Notes: generated from the sequence alone by a model not told the origin. Counted from the first letter of the stretch, positions 27,903 through 38,508 are shown. The stretch is DNA of 64,000 bases from Nocardia speluncae NBRC 108251 (GCF_001613245.1 NZ_BDBZ01000012.1:62001-126000), one strand, 5' to 3'. Numbers and translations: made by a program.

Positions 27903-27923
27903 GGGTATCGACAGGCGATACCC
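27903..27923 (+). promoter_or_regulatory. perfect hairpin abutting the ribosome site of the aminotransferase gene
   Basis: GGGTATCG and CGATACCC pair perfectly around ACAGG; the next bases are GGAGG, the ribosome site, and the ATG follows at 27934. It could be an operator or a translational control hairpin. A weaker pair ATCCCAT (27852-27858) and ATGGGAT (27892-27898) lies just upstream in AT-richer DNA. Confidence 0.5.
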
Positions 27924-27933
27924 GGAGGCTCCC

Positions 27934-29148
27934 ATGCCCGATGAAGAGACCGCGCCACTGGCCGGAAAGCTGGCAGGTCTGACCAGTTCCGCCATCCGTG
28001 ACCTGCTGAAGCTCACCGCCGCGCCGGATGTCATCAGCCTCGCTGGTGGTTTGCCCGATGCCGCGCTCATGCCCGGCCCGCGGATCGCGGCCGCCGCGGA
28101 ATCTGCGCTGCACAGTCCCGCCGTCCTCCAGTACACCGAGTCGCCGGGCTGGGGACCGCTGCGCGATGTACTCGCCGGACGCGAGTCCGCCCGGCTGGGC
28201 CGCCCGGTCGGAGTCGGGGAAGTGTTCGTCACCCACGGCTCCCAACAGGCGTTATCGCTACTCGCGGAGGTGCTGCTCGACCCCGGCGCGCTGGTCGTGG
28301 TCGAGGATCCGGCCTATATCGGCGCGCTCCAGGTGTTCCGGGCCGCCGGAGCCCAGGTCGTGGCGGTGCCACTGGACAGCGAGGGGATGCGGGTCGACCT
28401 GCTCGAAGAACTGATCGCGGCCGGCCGGCGGCCCGCGGTCGTGCATACGGTGAGCAACTTCCACAATCCGGGCGGTGTCACCATGAGCCCCCGCCGGCGG
28501 CGGGCGCTGGCCGCCGCGGCCGAGAAACACCGGTTCTGGGTGATCGAGGACGATCCGTACGGCGAGTTGTGGTTCGACCGGCCCACACCGGAACCGGTCG
28601 CGACGTATTCGCCGGCGGTGATCCGGCTGTCCTCCGCCTCCAAGATCCTGGCCCCCACCCTGCGGGTGGGATGGATGGTTGCCCCGAAGCGGGTCTGCCG
28701 GGCGGTCGAACTGCTGAAACAGGGCGCCGACCTGTGCGGTTCCGCATTGACCCAGCAGATCGCCACCGAACTACTGGCCGATACCGAGTGGCTCGGCGGC
28801 CATATCGATACGGTGCGCCGGGTCTATGCCGCCCGCGCCACCGCGCTGGTGGACGCCGTGACCGATGAGTTCGGTGATCGTCTGCGCTGCAGTTCCGCTT
28901 CCGGCGGAATGTTCGTGTGGGCGGAGTTCACCGACGGCACCGATACCACCGAACTGCTGCCCCGTGCACTCGATACAGGTGTCGCCTTCGTACCCGGGCA
29001 GGCGTTCGCGGTCGCCACCCCGTACTCGCATGCCATGCGGATGTGTTTCACCACTGCCGCCCCCGAGGTACTCGGCGAGGCCGTGACCAGGCTGGCACGG
29101 GCGGTGGCGCAGGCACCGGTGGCGGCCGGTCAGTCCGCCCAGTTGTAG
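27934..29148 (+). CDS. PLP-dependent fold-type-I aminotransferase (2-aminoadipate transaminase / LysN-like)
   Basis: 404 residues from ATG at 27934, GGAGG six bases upstream. The [11 protein letters not shown] start, [17 protein letters not shown] and the PLP Lys in SSASKILAP define the family of LysN and of the aminotransferase half of MocR regulators; no HTH domain is present. It could transaminate 2-aminoadipate, the product of the lat-pcd pathway 15 kb away, or aromatic or branched amino acids. Its 3' end overlaps the convergent glpK by 19 bases. Confidence 0.88.
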   Translation: MPDEETAPLAGKLAGLTSSAIRDLLKLTAAPDVISLAGGLPDAALMPGPRIAAAAESALHSPAVLQYTESPGWGPLRDVLAGRESARLGRPVGVGEVFVTHGSQQALSLLAEVLLDPGALVVVEDPAYIGALQVFRAAGAQVVAVPLDSEGMRVDLLEELIAAGRRPAVVHTVSNFHNPGGVTMSPRRRRALAAAAEKHRFWVIEDDPYGELWFDRPTPEPVATYSPAVIRLSSASKILAPTLRVGWMVAPKRVCRAVELLKQGADLCGSALTQQIATELLADTEWLGGHIDTVRRVYAARATALVDAVTDEFGDRLRCSSASGGMFVWAEFTDGTDTTELLPRALDTGVAFVPGQAFAVATPYSHAMRMCFTTAAPEVLGEAVTRLARAVAQAPVAAGQSAQL

Positions 29149-30626
29149 GTGCGTTCCACGGCCTTGTTCCAGTCGTGCAGCCGGGACTCGCGTTCGGCGG
29201 CCGGCATGGCCGGGTTCCACGTGGTTTCGGCGGTCCAATTGGCGCGGATATCGTCGGTGCCCGACCAGTAGCCGACCGCCAGGCCTGCGGCGTACGCGGC
29301 ACCCAGGGCAGTGGTCTCGTTGACCAGCGGGCGAACCACCGGAAGGTCGAGGATATCGGCCTGGAACTGCATGAGCAGATCGTTGGCGACCATCCCGCCG
29401 TCGACCTTGAGCGCGACCGCTTCCAGGTTCAGTTCGTTGGCTTCGGCGTCCGCACGCATCGCATCCATCACCTCACGGGTCTGGAACGCGGTCGATTCGA
29501 GGATCGCCCGCGCCAGATGCGCCTTGGTGACGAACCTGGTGAGGCCGGCGATGACCCCGCGGGCATCGGGCCGCCACCGCGGGGCGAACAGCCCGGAGAA
29601 AGCGGGCACGATATAGGCGCCGCCGTTATCGTCCACGGTGCGGGCCAGATCCTCGATCTCCGGCGCGGCGTCGATGATGCCGAGGTTGTCGCGGAACCAC
29701 TGCACGAGTGCACCGGTGACGGCGATCGACCCCTCCAGCGCGTACACCGGCGGCTGCTCACCGAGCCGGTAGCAGACGGTGGTGAGCAAGCCGTGTTCGC
29801 TGAACACCGGTGTGGTCCCGGTGTTCAGCAGCATGAAGTTCCCGGTGCCGTAGGTGTTCTTGGCCTCGCCGGGCGACAGGCACGCCTGCCCGAACGTCGC
29901 GGCCTGCTGGTCGCCGAGGATGCCTGCGACCGGTATCCCGGTCAGCGGCCCGGATGTGATCTCCGCGTAGACCTCCGAGGAACTGCGAATCTCCGGCAGC
30001 ATCGCCGTCGGCACGCCGATCTCCGCGCAGATCTCGCGGTCCCACTGCAAGCTCCGCAGATCCATCAACAGCGTTCGTGAGGCGTTGGTGACATCGGTGA
30101 TGTGCCGGCCGGTCAGCTTCCACAGCACCCAGCTGTCCACGGTCCCGAAACACAGCTCCCCGGCCTCGGCCCGCTGCCTGGCGCCGGGAACCGTGTCCAG
30201 GATCCAGCGCACCTTCGGACCGGAGAAATAGGTCGACAGCGGTAGTCCGGTGCGGTCGGCGTAGCGGTCGGCGCCCTGATCACCGGCGAGTTCGGTGCAC
30301 AGCCGGTCGGTGCGGGTGTCCTGCCAGACGATGGCGTTGTGGATCGGCCGGCCCGTATCGCGTTCCCACACCACCGTGGTCTCGCGCTGATTGGTGACAC
30401 CGACTGCCGCGATATCGGCCGCCCGGACCTCGGCTTCGTCAAGCGCCGCACCGAGCACGAATTCGGTATTGCGCCACAGTGTTTCCGGATCGTGCTCCAC
30501 CCAGCCCGGTTTCGGGAAGAGCTGATCGTGTTCCCGCTGGGCCAGACCCGCGACCTGGCCCGAACGGTCGAAGAGAATGCATCTGCTCGAGGTCGTGCCC
30601 TGGTCGATGGCGGCCACATAGCGCAT
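29130..30626 (-). CDS. glpK: glycerol kinase
   Basis: Phosphorylates glycerol to sn-glycerol-3-phosphate. 498 residues from ATG at 30626. The FGGY-family start [12 protein letters not shown], glycerol-contacting WVEHDP and the ILGDQQAA and KNTYGTGNF nucleotide motifs are intact, as is the C-terminal [11 protein letters not shown]. Divergent from glpD (138 bp apart), so both genes probably answer to one regulator. In M. tuberculosis glpK is elsewhere, so this pairing differs. Confidence 0.96.
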   Translation of the reverse strand: MRYVAAIDQGTTSSRCILFDRSGQVAGLAQREHDQLFPKPGWVEHDPETLWRNTEFVLGAALDEAEVRAADIAAVGVTNQRETTVVWERDTGRPIHNAIVWQDTRTDRLCTELAGDQGADRYADRTGLPLSTYFSGPKVRWILDTVPGARQRAEAGELCFGTVDSWVLWKLTGRHITDVTNASRTLLMDLRSLQWDREICAEIGVPTAMLPEIRSSSEVYAEITSGPLTGIPVAGILGDQQAATFGQACLSPGEAKNTYGTGNFMLLNTGTTPVFSEHGLLTTVCYRLGEQPPVYALEGSIAVTGALVQWFRDNLGIIDAAPEIEDLARTVDDNGGAYIVPAFSGLFAPRWRPDARGVIAGLTRFVTKAHLARAILESTAFQTREVMDAMRADAEANELNLEAVALKVDGGMVANDLLMQFQADILDLPVVRPLVNETTALGAAYAAGLAVGYWSGTDDIRANWTAETTWNPAMPAAERESRLHDWNKAVERTYNWAD

Positions 30627-30764
30627 GGTAGGAGGCTAGCGCAACCGGGCATGTCGGTGACGGGTGTCTCGCTGCGCCCGATAGTCGCCGATCTGCGCAT
30701 AGGCTGTAGGGCGAACTCACGGAACCACAGCCGACCTCGTCGAACGCTCCAGGAGTCGAAACCC

Positions 30765-32498
30765 ATGACCATTCAGCCGGGATCACAATTTCTAGGACCT
30801 GACCAGCGGCGCGCGGCCTGGGACCGGCTGGGCAAGGACCATTTCGATGTGGTCGTGGTGGGTGGCGGTGTCGTCGGGGCCGGTATAGCGCTGGACGCCG
30901 CGACCCGCGGGCTGCGCGTTGCGCTGGTCGAGGCGCGGGATCTGGCGTCGGGCACCTCCAGCCGCTCGTCGAAAATGTTCCACGGCGGTCTGCGCTATCT
31001 GGAACAGCTGGAATTCGGGCTGGTGCGCGAGGCACTGAAAGAGCGTGAACTATCCATGTCGCGGCTCGCGCCGCATCTGGTGAAACCGCTGCGCTTCCTG
31101 TACCCGCTCACGCGCCGGGGCTGGGAACGCCCGTATGTGGCCGCGGGGTTGTTCCTCTACGACACCATGGGCGGCGCGAAATCGGTTCCCGGTCAGCGCC
31201 ATCTGTCCCGCCACGGCGCCCTGCGGCTGGCTCCGGGGTTACGCCGCAATTCGCTGATCGGCGGGATCGGCTACTACGACACCGTGGTCGACGATGCCCG
31301 GCACACCATGACGGTGGCCCGGACCGCGGCCCACTACGGCGCGGTGATCCGCACCTCGACCCAGGTTGTCGGGTTCCTGCGCGAGGCGGACCGGGTGGTC
31401 GGGGTCCGGGTACGCGACAGCGAGGACGGGCGCAGCGCGGAGGTCCGTGGCCATGTGGTGATCAATGCGGCCGGGGTGTGGACCGACGAGGTGCAGGCGC
31501 TGTCGCTGCAGCGTGGCCGGTTCCATGTGCGGGCGTCGAAAGGCGTGCACATCGTGGTCCCGCGAGACCGGATCGTCAGCGATGCCGCGATCATCCTGCG
31601 CACCGCCACTTCGGTACTGTTCGTCATTCCGTGGGGCGCGCACTGGATCGTCGGCACCACCGATACCGATTGGAATCTGGACCTGGCCCATCCGGCCGCC
31701 ACCAAGGCCGATATCGACTACCTGCTCGACCGGGTGAACCAGGTGCTGGTCACCCCGCTGACCCATGACGATATCGACGGTGTGTACGCCGGTCTGCGGC
31801 CGCTGCTGGCCGGGGAGAACGACGATACGTCGAAACTGTCGCGCGAGCATGCGGTCGCCCGCATCGCCCCGGGGCTGGTCGCGATCGCCGGCGGGAAGTA
31901 CACCACCTACCGGGTGATGGCCTACGACGCGGTGGACGAGGCCGCGCAGGACATCCCCGCCCGGGTATCGCCCTCGATCACCGAGAAAGTTCCGCTGCTC
32001 GGCGCCGACGGGTATTTCGCGCTGGTCAATCAGACGGTCCAACTGGCCGACGAGTACGGTCTGCACCCCTACCGGGTGAAGCATCTACTGGACCGCTACG
32101 GCTCGCTGATCGACGAGGTCATGGCGCTCGCGGCGGACCGCCCGGAATTGCGGCAGCCCATCGAGGCCGCGCCGTCGTACCTGAAGGTAGAAGCCGTGTA
32201 CGCGGCCGCCGCGGAAGGCGCACTGCACCTCGACGATGTCCTCGCCCGCCGTACCCGCATCTCCATCGAGTACCCGCATCGCGGCGCCGACTGCGCCGAA
32301 GAAGTGGCGGGTCTGATGGCCGGTGTGCTCGGCTGGGACGAGGCCGAAACCAGCCGGGAGGTCCGGACCTACCAAGCTCGGGTGGACGCCGAAATTTGCT
32401 CGCAGACCCAGCCCGACGACGCCTCCGCCGACGCGTTGCGGGTGGCCGCGCCGGAGCCCCGCCCGGAGATCCTGGAACCGGTGCCGATCGAACGCTGA
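30765..32498 (+). CDS. glpD: glycerol-3-phosphate dehydrogenase (FAD, quinone-linked)
   Basis: Oxidises glycerol-3-phosphate to dihydroxyacetone phosphate and reduces the membrane quinone pool. 577 residues from ATG at 30765, AGGAG nine bases upstream. The FAD-binding GGGVVGAG is at about residues 33-40, and the family signature SSRSSKMFHGGLRYLE follows near residue 66; later GTTDTDW and GGKYTTYR match GlpD. The C-terminal domain is complete. It corresponds to glpD2 in M. tuberculosis. Confidence 0.96.
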   Translation: MTIQPGSQFLGPDQRRAAWDRLGKDHFDVVVVGGGVVGAGIALDAATRGLRVALVEARDLASGTSSRSSKMFHGGLRYLEQLEFGLVREALKERELSMSRLAPHLVKPLRFLYPLTRRGWERPYVAAGLFLYDTMGGAKSVPGQRHLSRHGALRLAPGLRRNSLIGGIGYYDTVVDDARHTMTVARTAAHYGAVIRTSTQVVGFLREADRVVGVRVRDSEDGRSAEVRGHVVINAAGVWTDEVQALSLQRGRFHVRASKGVHIVVPRDRIVSDAAIILRTATSVLFVIPWGAHWIVGTTDTDWNLDLAHPAATKADIDYLLDRVNQVLVTPLTHDDIDGVYAGLRPLLAGENDDTSKLSREHAVARIAPGLVAIAGGKYTTYRVMAYDAVDEAAQDIPARVSPSITEKVPLLGADGYFALVNQTVQLADEYGLHPYRVKHLLDRYGSLIDEVMALAADRPELRQPIEAAPSYLKVEAVYAAAAEGALHLDDVLARRTRISIEYPHRGADCAEEVAGLMAGVLGWDEAETSREVRTYQARVDAEICSQTQPDDASADALRVAAPEPRPEILEPVPIER

Positions 32499-32553
32499 GG
32501 CCGGGACAGCCGCAGACGCACGGAACACGACCAGCGCGTCATATACGCCAGGG

Positions 32554-32748
32554 TCAGTGGGCCGCGGGCGGACTGCCTGCGGGCGCGGGGCTGGTGATGG
32601 CGGGGCCGAGGGGCACGGGTGTGGTGCCCGAGGGGGTGGGAGCCGGGTGGAGCAGGAAATAACAGAACACCGCGGTCGCCACGATAGCCAATATCGCCGA
32701 CAACAATTTACCTGCGAAGGCGGCCAGGTGGAGGGCTCGGGTGTACAT
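32554..32748 (-). CDS. small single-pass membrane protein (64 aa), hypothetical
   Basis: 64 residues from ATG at 32748: one hydrophobic helix (about residues 8-33, ending FCYFLLHP) and a Pro/Ser/Thr-rich external tail. The ribosome site is weak. It lies between convergent glpD and the downstream side of nei, starting 113 bp from the nei stop. Codon use is acceptable. No family recognised. Confidence 0.45.
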   Translation of the reverse strand: MYTRALHLAAFAGKLLSAILAIVATAVFCYFLLHPAPTPSGTTPVPLGPAITSPAPAGSPPAAH

Positions 32749-32861
32749 GGGACCTGCTTCCGGTGCGGTACCCGTGTGTCGTCGCGAAGGTGCCGATCAT
32801 TACCACGCCCATGGCGGCCGTCACAGAAGTGGCAACGGCCGAAATGCGACAGATTACGTGC

Positions 32862-33641
32862 TCATTCCGGTATGACCTGGCATTTTGGACAGTAGTAGAT
32901 CCCGCGCTCTCGGCGGCTCACCTGATCACCGCGTGGCGCCGATTCACCCAGGAGATCGACCCGGATAGTGGCCCCGCAGCGCTGGCAGGAGCGGCGCGCA
33001 CGCCCGTAGACCAGCGGCCGCCACGGCGGCTGATGGGCGGCCCGATACAGGACGCGATGCGCTTCGTTGACGAGCGCGAGCAGATCACCGACCTCGGCCA
33101 CGGGCCGCGCCGGATGCACCTTGCGCAGGTAGCAGACCTCGCTGCGGTAGATATTGCCGATTCCGGCGAGGTTGCGCTGATCCAGTAGCGCCGACCCGAT
33201 CGGGAGCTCCGGTTGCCGGGCCAGCAGGTCGGCGGCAACGGCCGGATCCCAGCCGGGGCCCAGCAGGTCGGGTCCGAGATGATCGATCACGGTGTGCTCG
33301 TCGGCGCGCCGCAGCACCTCCACCAGACCCAGATCGAATCCCACCGCCTCCACCTCTGCCGTGCCCAGCACGAGCCGGGCGGTGACCCTGGGTTTGGTCC
33401 AGCGCTGGCCGCAGTGGAATACCCGCCAGCTGCCCTCCATTTTCAGGTGGGTGTGGATGCTGACCGTCTCGGTGCGGACGAACAGGTGCTTCCCGTAGCT
33501 GGCGACACTGCCCACCACCTGACCGCGCAGATCGACGGTGGCGTAGCGGGGGACCCGGAAATCGCTGCGCGTGAGCGTTTCGCCCACCAGCGCCGCGCGC
33601 AGCCGTTCGGCGGCGAGGAACACCACGTCACCTTCCGGCAT
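32862..33641 (-). CDS. nei: endonuclease VIII / Fpg-Nei family DNA glycosylase
   Basis: Removes oxidised bases and nicks the abasic site. 259 residues from ATG at 33641 (MPEGDVV). Catalytic P2 and E3 follow the removed Met, a THLKMEG stretch carries the conserved Lys, and the helix-two-turn-helix GIGNIYRSEVCY is present. A C-terminal zinc finger is formed by CQRCG and YYCPKC. Follows lhr by 66 bp on the same strand, as Rv3297/Rv3296 do, forming a repair pair. Confidence 0.94.
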   Translation of the reverse strand: MPEGDVVFLAAERLRAALVGETLTRSDFRVPRYATVDLRGQVVGSVASYGKHLFVRTETVSIHTHLKMEGSWRVFHCGQRWTKPRVTARLVLGTAEVEAVGFDLGLVEVLRRADEHTVIDHLGPDLLGPGWDPAVAADLLARQPELPIGSALLDQRNLAGIGNIYRSEVCYLRKVHPARPVAEVGDLLALVNEAHRVLYRAAHQPPWRPLVYGRARRSCQRCGATIRVDLLGESAPRGDQVSRRERGIYYCPKCQVIPE

Positions 33642-33707
33642 CGATGTCCTCCGTTGCCCCGTACGCACGCTCGCCGGCCGGACCGGGGGCCGCACGGCCC
33701 GCACCGC

Positions 33708-36700
33708 TCACCGTCGTCCGCGCAGGCGTAGGCCGCGCGGGGTATCGCTGAAACCGGCTTCGGTGAGGAAGCCGGCGAAGGTGTTGCCGTGCACCGATTC
33801 GCCGTCGACCCGGTCGATGACCAGGGAATCCACCTGCCCCGAACGCACGAGCCCGGCCAGCGCGGTGGCCGCCGCGTGGCGGGCCGCCGGGTCCTCGGTG
33901 CAGGTGAGCAGGGTCCGGCCGCCGCGCTCCAGGTACAACACGAGTTCGCCGTCGACCAGTACGACCAGTGCCCCCGCTTTGCGACCCGGACGGTGGCCGG
34001 CCCCACCGGCCGTCTTGGGCCAGCCGAGAGCGGCACCGTACGGGTTGGCCGGATCGCAGGCCGCGAGTACCAGCGCCGGGCCGGCCGGGCGCCTGTCGCC
34101 CTCGAAAGAACGCAATCGGTCCACAACATCGGTCGTCGAGAACTGCGCGCCTCCGAGGGAGTCCACGAAGTAGCCGCGCCGGCAGCGGCCGCGGTCCTCG
34201 AATTCGCTCAGGACCCGGTAGGCGAGCGCGAACCCGCCGGGCATCCCCTCGTTCTGCACCGCGCCCTTGGTCACCACGCCGTAGCGTTCCAGCAGCAGAT
34301 CGGCGGTGGCGTGGGCGCGGACCGTGTTGTCGAGGGCGCGTTCGGGCAGCATCGACCATCGGCCGGCCACCGTGGGGGGACCCGAACGGGTCGGCATGGC
34401 GGGCCGGGGCAGGTAGGCGCGTCCGCGTGGGGCGCGGCGCGGGGTGCGGTGGGCGGCCGGCGTGCGGGTGGCTCCGGAGAGACGGGCGCGAACGGGGGCG
34501 AAGGTATCGCCGGAGATCAGCCCGGCCCACACCAGGTCCCACAGCGCCGACGCGACCCGGGTGTCGTCGAGGACGCCGGTCGCGTCGGCGAGTTGACGGA
34601 AGAAATAGGCGCCTCCACCACCACGCAGAGCCATGAGGGGCCCGCCCCGATCCGGTTCGACCCGCGCACCGGCCGGGCCCCGCCCCGCGGCAGATCCTGC
34701 CGACGACGGTTCGACCTGACCGTCGGCCGGATCGCGCCCCGCGGCGGAGCCCGCCGTCGGCGATGACGGCTCGAGCCGCCCGCCCGCCGTATCGCGTTCC
34801 GCGGCAGATCCCGCCGGCGACCACAGTTGCTTTCCCGCTGCCGTAGCTTGTCCCGCGGCCGGACCGGTGGGCGACACCGACCACGCGGCGGGCTCGGCGC
34901 CCAGCGCTGTGAGCAGGGCGAGATGGAGTTCGTCGAGTTCCGGTTCGTCCGGGGGCGGCAAGGTCAGCGGAGCTTGATCGGACGGGTGCAGGGCGATCCA
35001 CCCGTCCTTGGCGTTGATCACCCCGTGCCCGGACCATCGGACCTCACCGGTGGCCATGAGTTCGTCGAGCATCCCAGGGGTGTAGTCGCGAACGCGGGCG
35101 GGTAGTACCAGCGACTCCCACGCCGAAGCCGGTACCGGCACCCCGGCGAGCTGATCGACCACCGCGGCCACCCCGTCGATACCGCGCAATTCCCCGCTGC
35201 CGATGTGCTGCCAGTCGGGCAGGAATCGCGCCAGGGCGGCGGTGGAGACCGGTTCGATCTCGTGGCGGGCGGCGGCCAGGCTGCGGCGGCGCAGCCGGCG
35301 CAGGACCTGGGTGTCACACCATTCCGACCCCGCCGTCTCGGGTGTGAATTCGCCTTCCACCACCCGTTTCTCGGCCACCAGCTGATGCAGTGCCGAGGCG
35401 GCCACCGCGGACCCCAGTCCGAACCGCCGCGCGACCGCTTCCGTGCCGAAGGGGCCGTGGGTGCGCGCGAAGCGGGCCACCAGATCGCCCAGTGGATCGG
35501 GCACCGGCTCGATGAAGGCCGCCGGGGTGCCGATCGGTAGCGGAACACCCAGTGCGTCGCGCAGGCGCGCGGCGTCCTCGATCGCGGCCCACCAGACCCG
35601 GCCCGCATAGGTCACCTCCAGCGCACGCCGGGCATCGGCGAGTTCGGTGAACCAATCCGCCGGGTCTTCCCGGCAGCGCTGCCCGGCCTCGTCCGCCGTG
35701 AGTGGCCCGAGTAGGCGCAGCAGGTCTGCAAGACCCTCCGCATCGCGCGCCTTGCGTTCGGGGGTGAGCCGCTGCAGTTCCTGCTCGGTGTGCCCGATGA
35801 TCTCGCTGTCGAGCAGTTCGCGCAGTTCCACCCGGCCGAGTAGTTCGGCCAGCAGGCTCGAATCCAGGGACAGTGCCGCCGCGCGGCGTTCGGCGAGTGG
35901 GCTGTCGCCGTCGTACATGAACTGGCCGATGTAGTCGAACAGCAGTGCGTTGGCGAACGGTGACGGTGTGGCGGTCTCCACTTCGACCAGCCGGATCTGC
36001 CGCCGCGCCACCCGGCCCAGCAGATCCCGCAGCGCGGGTAGATCGTAGACATCGCGCAGGCATTCCCGCACCGTCTCCAGCAGGATCGGAAAGTCCGGGA
36101 ATTTTCGTGCGACATCGAGTAATTGGGCCGACCGCTGCCGCTGCTGCCACAGCGGTGCCCGCTTACCGGGATCCCGGCGGGGCAGTAGCAACGCCCGGGC
36201 GGAGCATTCGCGGAACCGGGAGGCGAACAGGGCCGAACCGCCCACCTGCTCGGTCACGATCTCGTCGATCTCGTCCGGTTCGAAGACGAACAGCTCCGCG
36301 CCCGGGGGGTCGTCGGTGGTATCGGGCAGCCGCACGACGATACCGTCGTCGGAGGCATTGGGTGACGCGTCCACTCCGAACCGTTCGCGTAGCCGGGCGC
36401 CGATGGCCAGCGCCCACGCCGCGTGCACCGGCATACCGTAGGGCGAGTGCAGAATCAGCCGCCAGTCGCCGAGTTCGTCGCGGAAACGTTCCACCACCAA
36501 GGTGCGATCGGTGGGGAGCCGGCCGGTGGCAGTGCGCTGATCGTCCAGCAGCGCACGCAGATTGGCGACGGCATTCTCGTCGAGCCCCGCGGCGGTCGTG
36601 CGCGCGGTGAAATCCCCGGACGCGGTATCCGAACCGGATTTGCGGACGAATTCACCCAGCGCGGCACCCAGTTCGGCCGGACGGCCCAGCGAATCACCGT

Positions 36701-38456
36701 GCCAGAACGGTAACCGCCCGGGATGACCGAAGGCAGGGGTGACCAGGACGCGGTCGTAGGTGATGTCCTCGATCCGCCAGCTGGTGGCGCCGAGCGCGAA
36801 CACATCGCCGACACGCGATTCGTAGACCATCTCCTCGTCGAGTTCGCCCACCCGGGAGGCCTTCTCGCCCACCATGTACACCGCGAACATTCCGCGGTCG
36901 GGGATGGCGCCGCCGGAGGTCACCGCCAGGCGCTGGGCGCCGGGACGGCCGGTCAGGGTGCCGGCGTCGCGATCCCAGACCAGCCGCGGGCGCAATTCGG
37001 CGAACTCGTCGGAGGGGTAGCGCCCGGCCAGCAGGTCCAGCACGGCTTCGTAGGACGATCGCGGCAGTGCCGCATAGCTTCCGGTGCCGCGCACGGTACC
37101 GAACCAGGTGTCGACGTCCAGTGGTTCCAGGGCGCAGGCCGCCACCGTCTGCTGTGCGAGGATATCCAGCGGATGCGCCGGTATCTTCAATTCTTCGATC
37201 TGCCCCGCCAGCATCCGCTGCGCCGCCACCGCGCAGTGCACCACATCGGTGCGGTGTTTCGGGAACAGCACCCCGCGCGAGATCTCGCCCACCTGATGCC
37301 CGGCGCGGCCGATCCGCTGCAACCCGCTGGCCACCGAGGGCGGTGCCTCGACCTGCACCACCAGGTCCACGGCTCCCATATCGATTCCGAGTTCGAGGCT
37401 GCTGGTGGCCACCACACAGCGCAACCGCCCACTCTTCAGATCGTCCTCGATCAGGGCCCGCTGCTCCTTGCTCACCGACCCGTGGTGCGCCCGGGCGAGC
37501 AGCGGTGCGGCGCCGTGGGTGACCTCGGTGGAAGGGCCCAGCTGGGCGGGCGGGGCATGGACGGTATCGGGCCCCTCTCCGAGCTGCTCCGCGTAGGTTT
37601 CGTTCAACCGGGCGGTGAGCCGTTCGGCCAGGCGCCGGGAGTTCGCGAACACGATCGACGACCGATGGGTGAGAACGAGTTCGACGATCGATTCGTCCAC
37701 ATGCGGCCACAGCGAACCGGGCTGCCCGGAATCGCCCGGTTCGGTCATATCCGCGACCGGTACCCGCACCGACAGATCGAATGTCTTCGGTGCGGGCGGC
37801 GAAACGATGGTGATGGGTGCCTGCCCCACCAGGAACTTGCCTACTTCCGCGGGCGGGCGCACCGTCGCGGACAACCCGATCCGTTGGGCGGGCCGGTCGG
37901 TGAGCGTATCGAGCCGGGCCAGCGAGAGCGCCAGATGCGACCCGCGTTTGGACCCGGCGATCGCGTGCACCTCGTCCACGATCACCGTCCGGACCCCGCG
38001 CAGCGTCTCCCGGGCCGCCGAAGTGAGCATCAGGAACAGCGATTCCGGGGTAGTGATCAGGATGTTCGGGGGTGTGCGCTGTAACCGCCGCCGCTCCTGC
38101 GCCGGCGTATCCCCGGACCGGACGCCGACGCTGATCTCCGGTGCCGGGAGCCCGAGCCGCCGCGCGGTCTGGCGCACACCCACCAGTGGCGCCCGCAGAT
38201 TACGTTCGACATCCACCGCCAATGCCTTCAACGGGGAGATGTAGAGCACGGAGGTTCCGGCCACCGGCGGGTCGGCCCGGGCGAGCTCGTCGATGGCCCA
38301 GAGGAACGCCGAGAGGGTTTTCCCGGACCCGGTGGGCGCGATCACCAGGGTGTGCTCACCGGCCGCGATCGCCCGCCACGCACCCAGCTGAGCGTCCGTC
38401 GGCGCGGGGAACGCACCGTCGAACCACTGCTGGGTGGCGGCGGAGAACTCGGTCAT
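33708..38456 (-). CDS. lhr: large helicase-related protein Lhr (DEAD/DEAH superfamily 2)
   Basis: ATP-dependent 3'-5' translocase on single-stranded DNA, acting in DNA repair. 1582 residues from ATG at 38456, somewhat longer than the M. tuberculosis protein (about 1513 as remembered). Walker A APTGSGKT at residues 40-47, DEVH near 170, the motif VI QRIGRAGHQ near 385, then the long winged-helix and C-terminal Lhr domains. An in-frame Ala/Gly/Ser/Pro-rich repeat at about residues 1212-1268 explains much of the extra length. Upstream on the same strand is an RHH antitoxin-like gene; nei follows. Confidence 0.96.
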   Translation of the reverse strand: MTEFSAATQQWFDGAFPAPTDAQLGAWRAIAAGEHTLVIAPTGSGKTLSAFLWAIDELARADPPVAGTSVLYISPLKALAVDVERNLRAPLVGVRQTARRLGLPAPEISVGVRSGDTPAQERRRLQRTPPNILITTPESLFLMLTSAARETLRGVRTVIVDEVHAIAGSKRGSHLALSLARLDTLTDRPAQRIGLSATVRPPAEVGKFLVGQAPITIVSPPAPKTFDLSVRVPVADMTEPGDSGQPGSLWPHVDESIVELVLTHRSSIVFANSRRLAERLTARLNETYAEQLGEGPDTVHAPPAQLGPSTEVTHGAAPLLARAHHGSVSKEQRALIEDDLKSGRLRCVVATSSLELGIDMGAVDLVVQVEAPPSVASGLQRIGRAGHQVGEISRGVLFPKHRTDVVHCAVAAQRMLAGQIEELKIPAHPLDILAQQTVAACALEPLDVDTWFGTVRGTGSYAALPRSSYEAVLDLLAGRYPSDEFAELRPRLVWDRDAGTLTGRPGAQRLAVTSGGAIPDRGMFAVYMVGEKASRVGELDEEMVYESRVGDVFALGATSWRIEDITYDRVLVTPAFGHPGRLPFWHGDSLGRPAELGAALGEFVRKSGSDTASGDFTARTTAAGLDENAVANLRALLDDQRTATGRLPTDRTLVVERFRDELGDWRLILHSPYGMPVHAAWALAIGARLRERFGVDASPNASDDGIVVRLPDTTDDPPGAELFVFEPDEIDEIVTEQVGGSALFASRFRECSARALLLPRRDPGKRAPLWQQRQRSAQLLDVARKFPDFPILLETVRECLRDVYDLPALRDLLGRVARRQIRLVEVETATPSPFANALLFDYIGQFMYDGDSPLAERRAAALSLDSSLLAELLGRVELRELLDSEIIGHTEQELQRLTPERKARDAEGLADLLRLLGPLTADEAGQRCREDPADWFTELADARRALEVTYAGRVWWAAIEDAARLRDALGVPLPIGTPAAFIEPVPDPLGDLVARFARTHGPFGTEAVARRFGLGSAVAASALHQLVAEKRVVEGEFTPETAGSEWCDTQVLRRLRRRSLAAARHEIEPVSTAALARFLPDWQHIGSGELRGIDGVAAVVDQLAGVPVPASAWESLVLPARVRDYTPGMLDELMATGEVRWSGHGVINAKDGWIALHPSDQAPLTLPPPDEPELDELHLALLTALGAEPAAWSVSPTGPAAGQATAAGKQLWSPAGSAAERDTAGGRLEPSSPTAGSAAGRDPADGQVEPSSAGSAAGRGPAGARVEPDRGGPLMALRGGGGAYFFRQLADATGVLDDTRVASALWDLVWAGLISGDTFAPVRARLSGATRTPAAHRTPRRAPRGRAYLPRPAMPTRSGPPTVAGRWSMLPERALDNTVRAHATADLLLERYGVVTKGAVQNEGMPGGFALAYRVLSEFEDRGRCRRGYFVDSLGGAQFSTTDVVDRLRSFEGDRRPAGPALVLAACDPANPYGAALGWPKTAGGAGHRPGRKAGALVVLVDGELVLYLERGGRTLLTCTEDPAARHAAATALAGLVRSGQVDSLVIDRVDGESVHGNTFAGFLTEAGFSDTPRGLRLRGRR
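34654..34821 (-). repeat. three imperfect 54-60-bp repeats inside lhr
   Basis: Each copy contains GGTTCGAC or GGCTCGAG, a Pro/Ala-coding middle and CGCGGCAGATC or CGCGGCGGAGC. They encode SAAGRDPADGQVEPSS-like units in the C-terminal part of Lhr, between folded domains, so probably a flexible linker. Confidence 0.75.
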
Positions 38457-38508
38457 GGATTCCAGTCTGCACCCGGCCACCGACAGCCGCCGGTGGCCGC
38501 CCCGGTTT

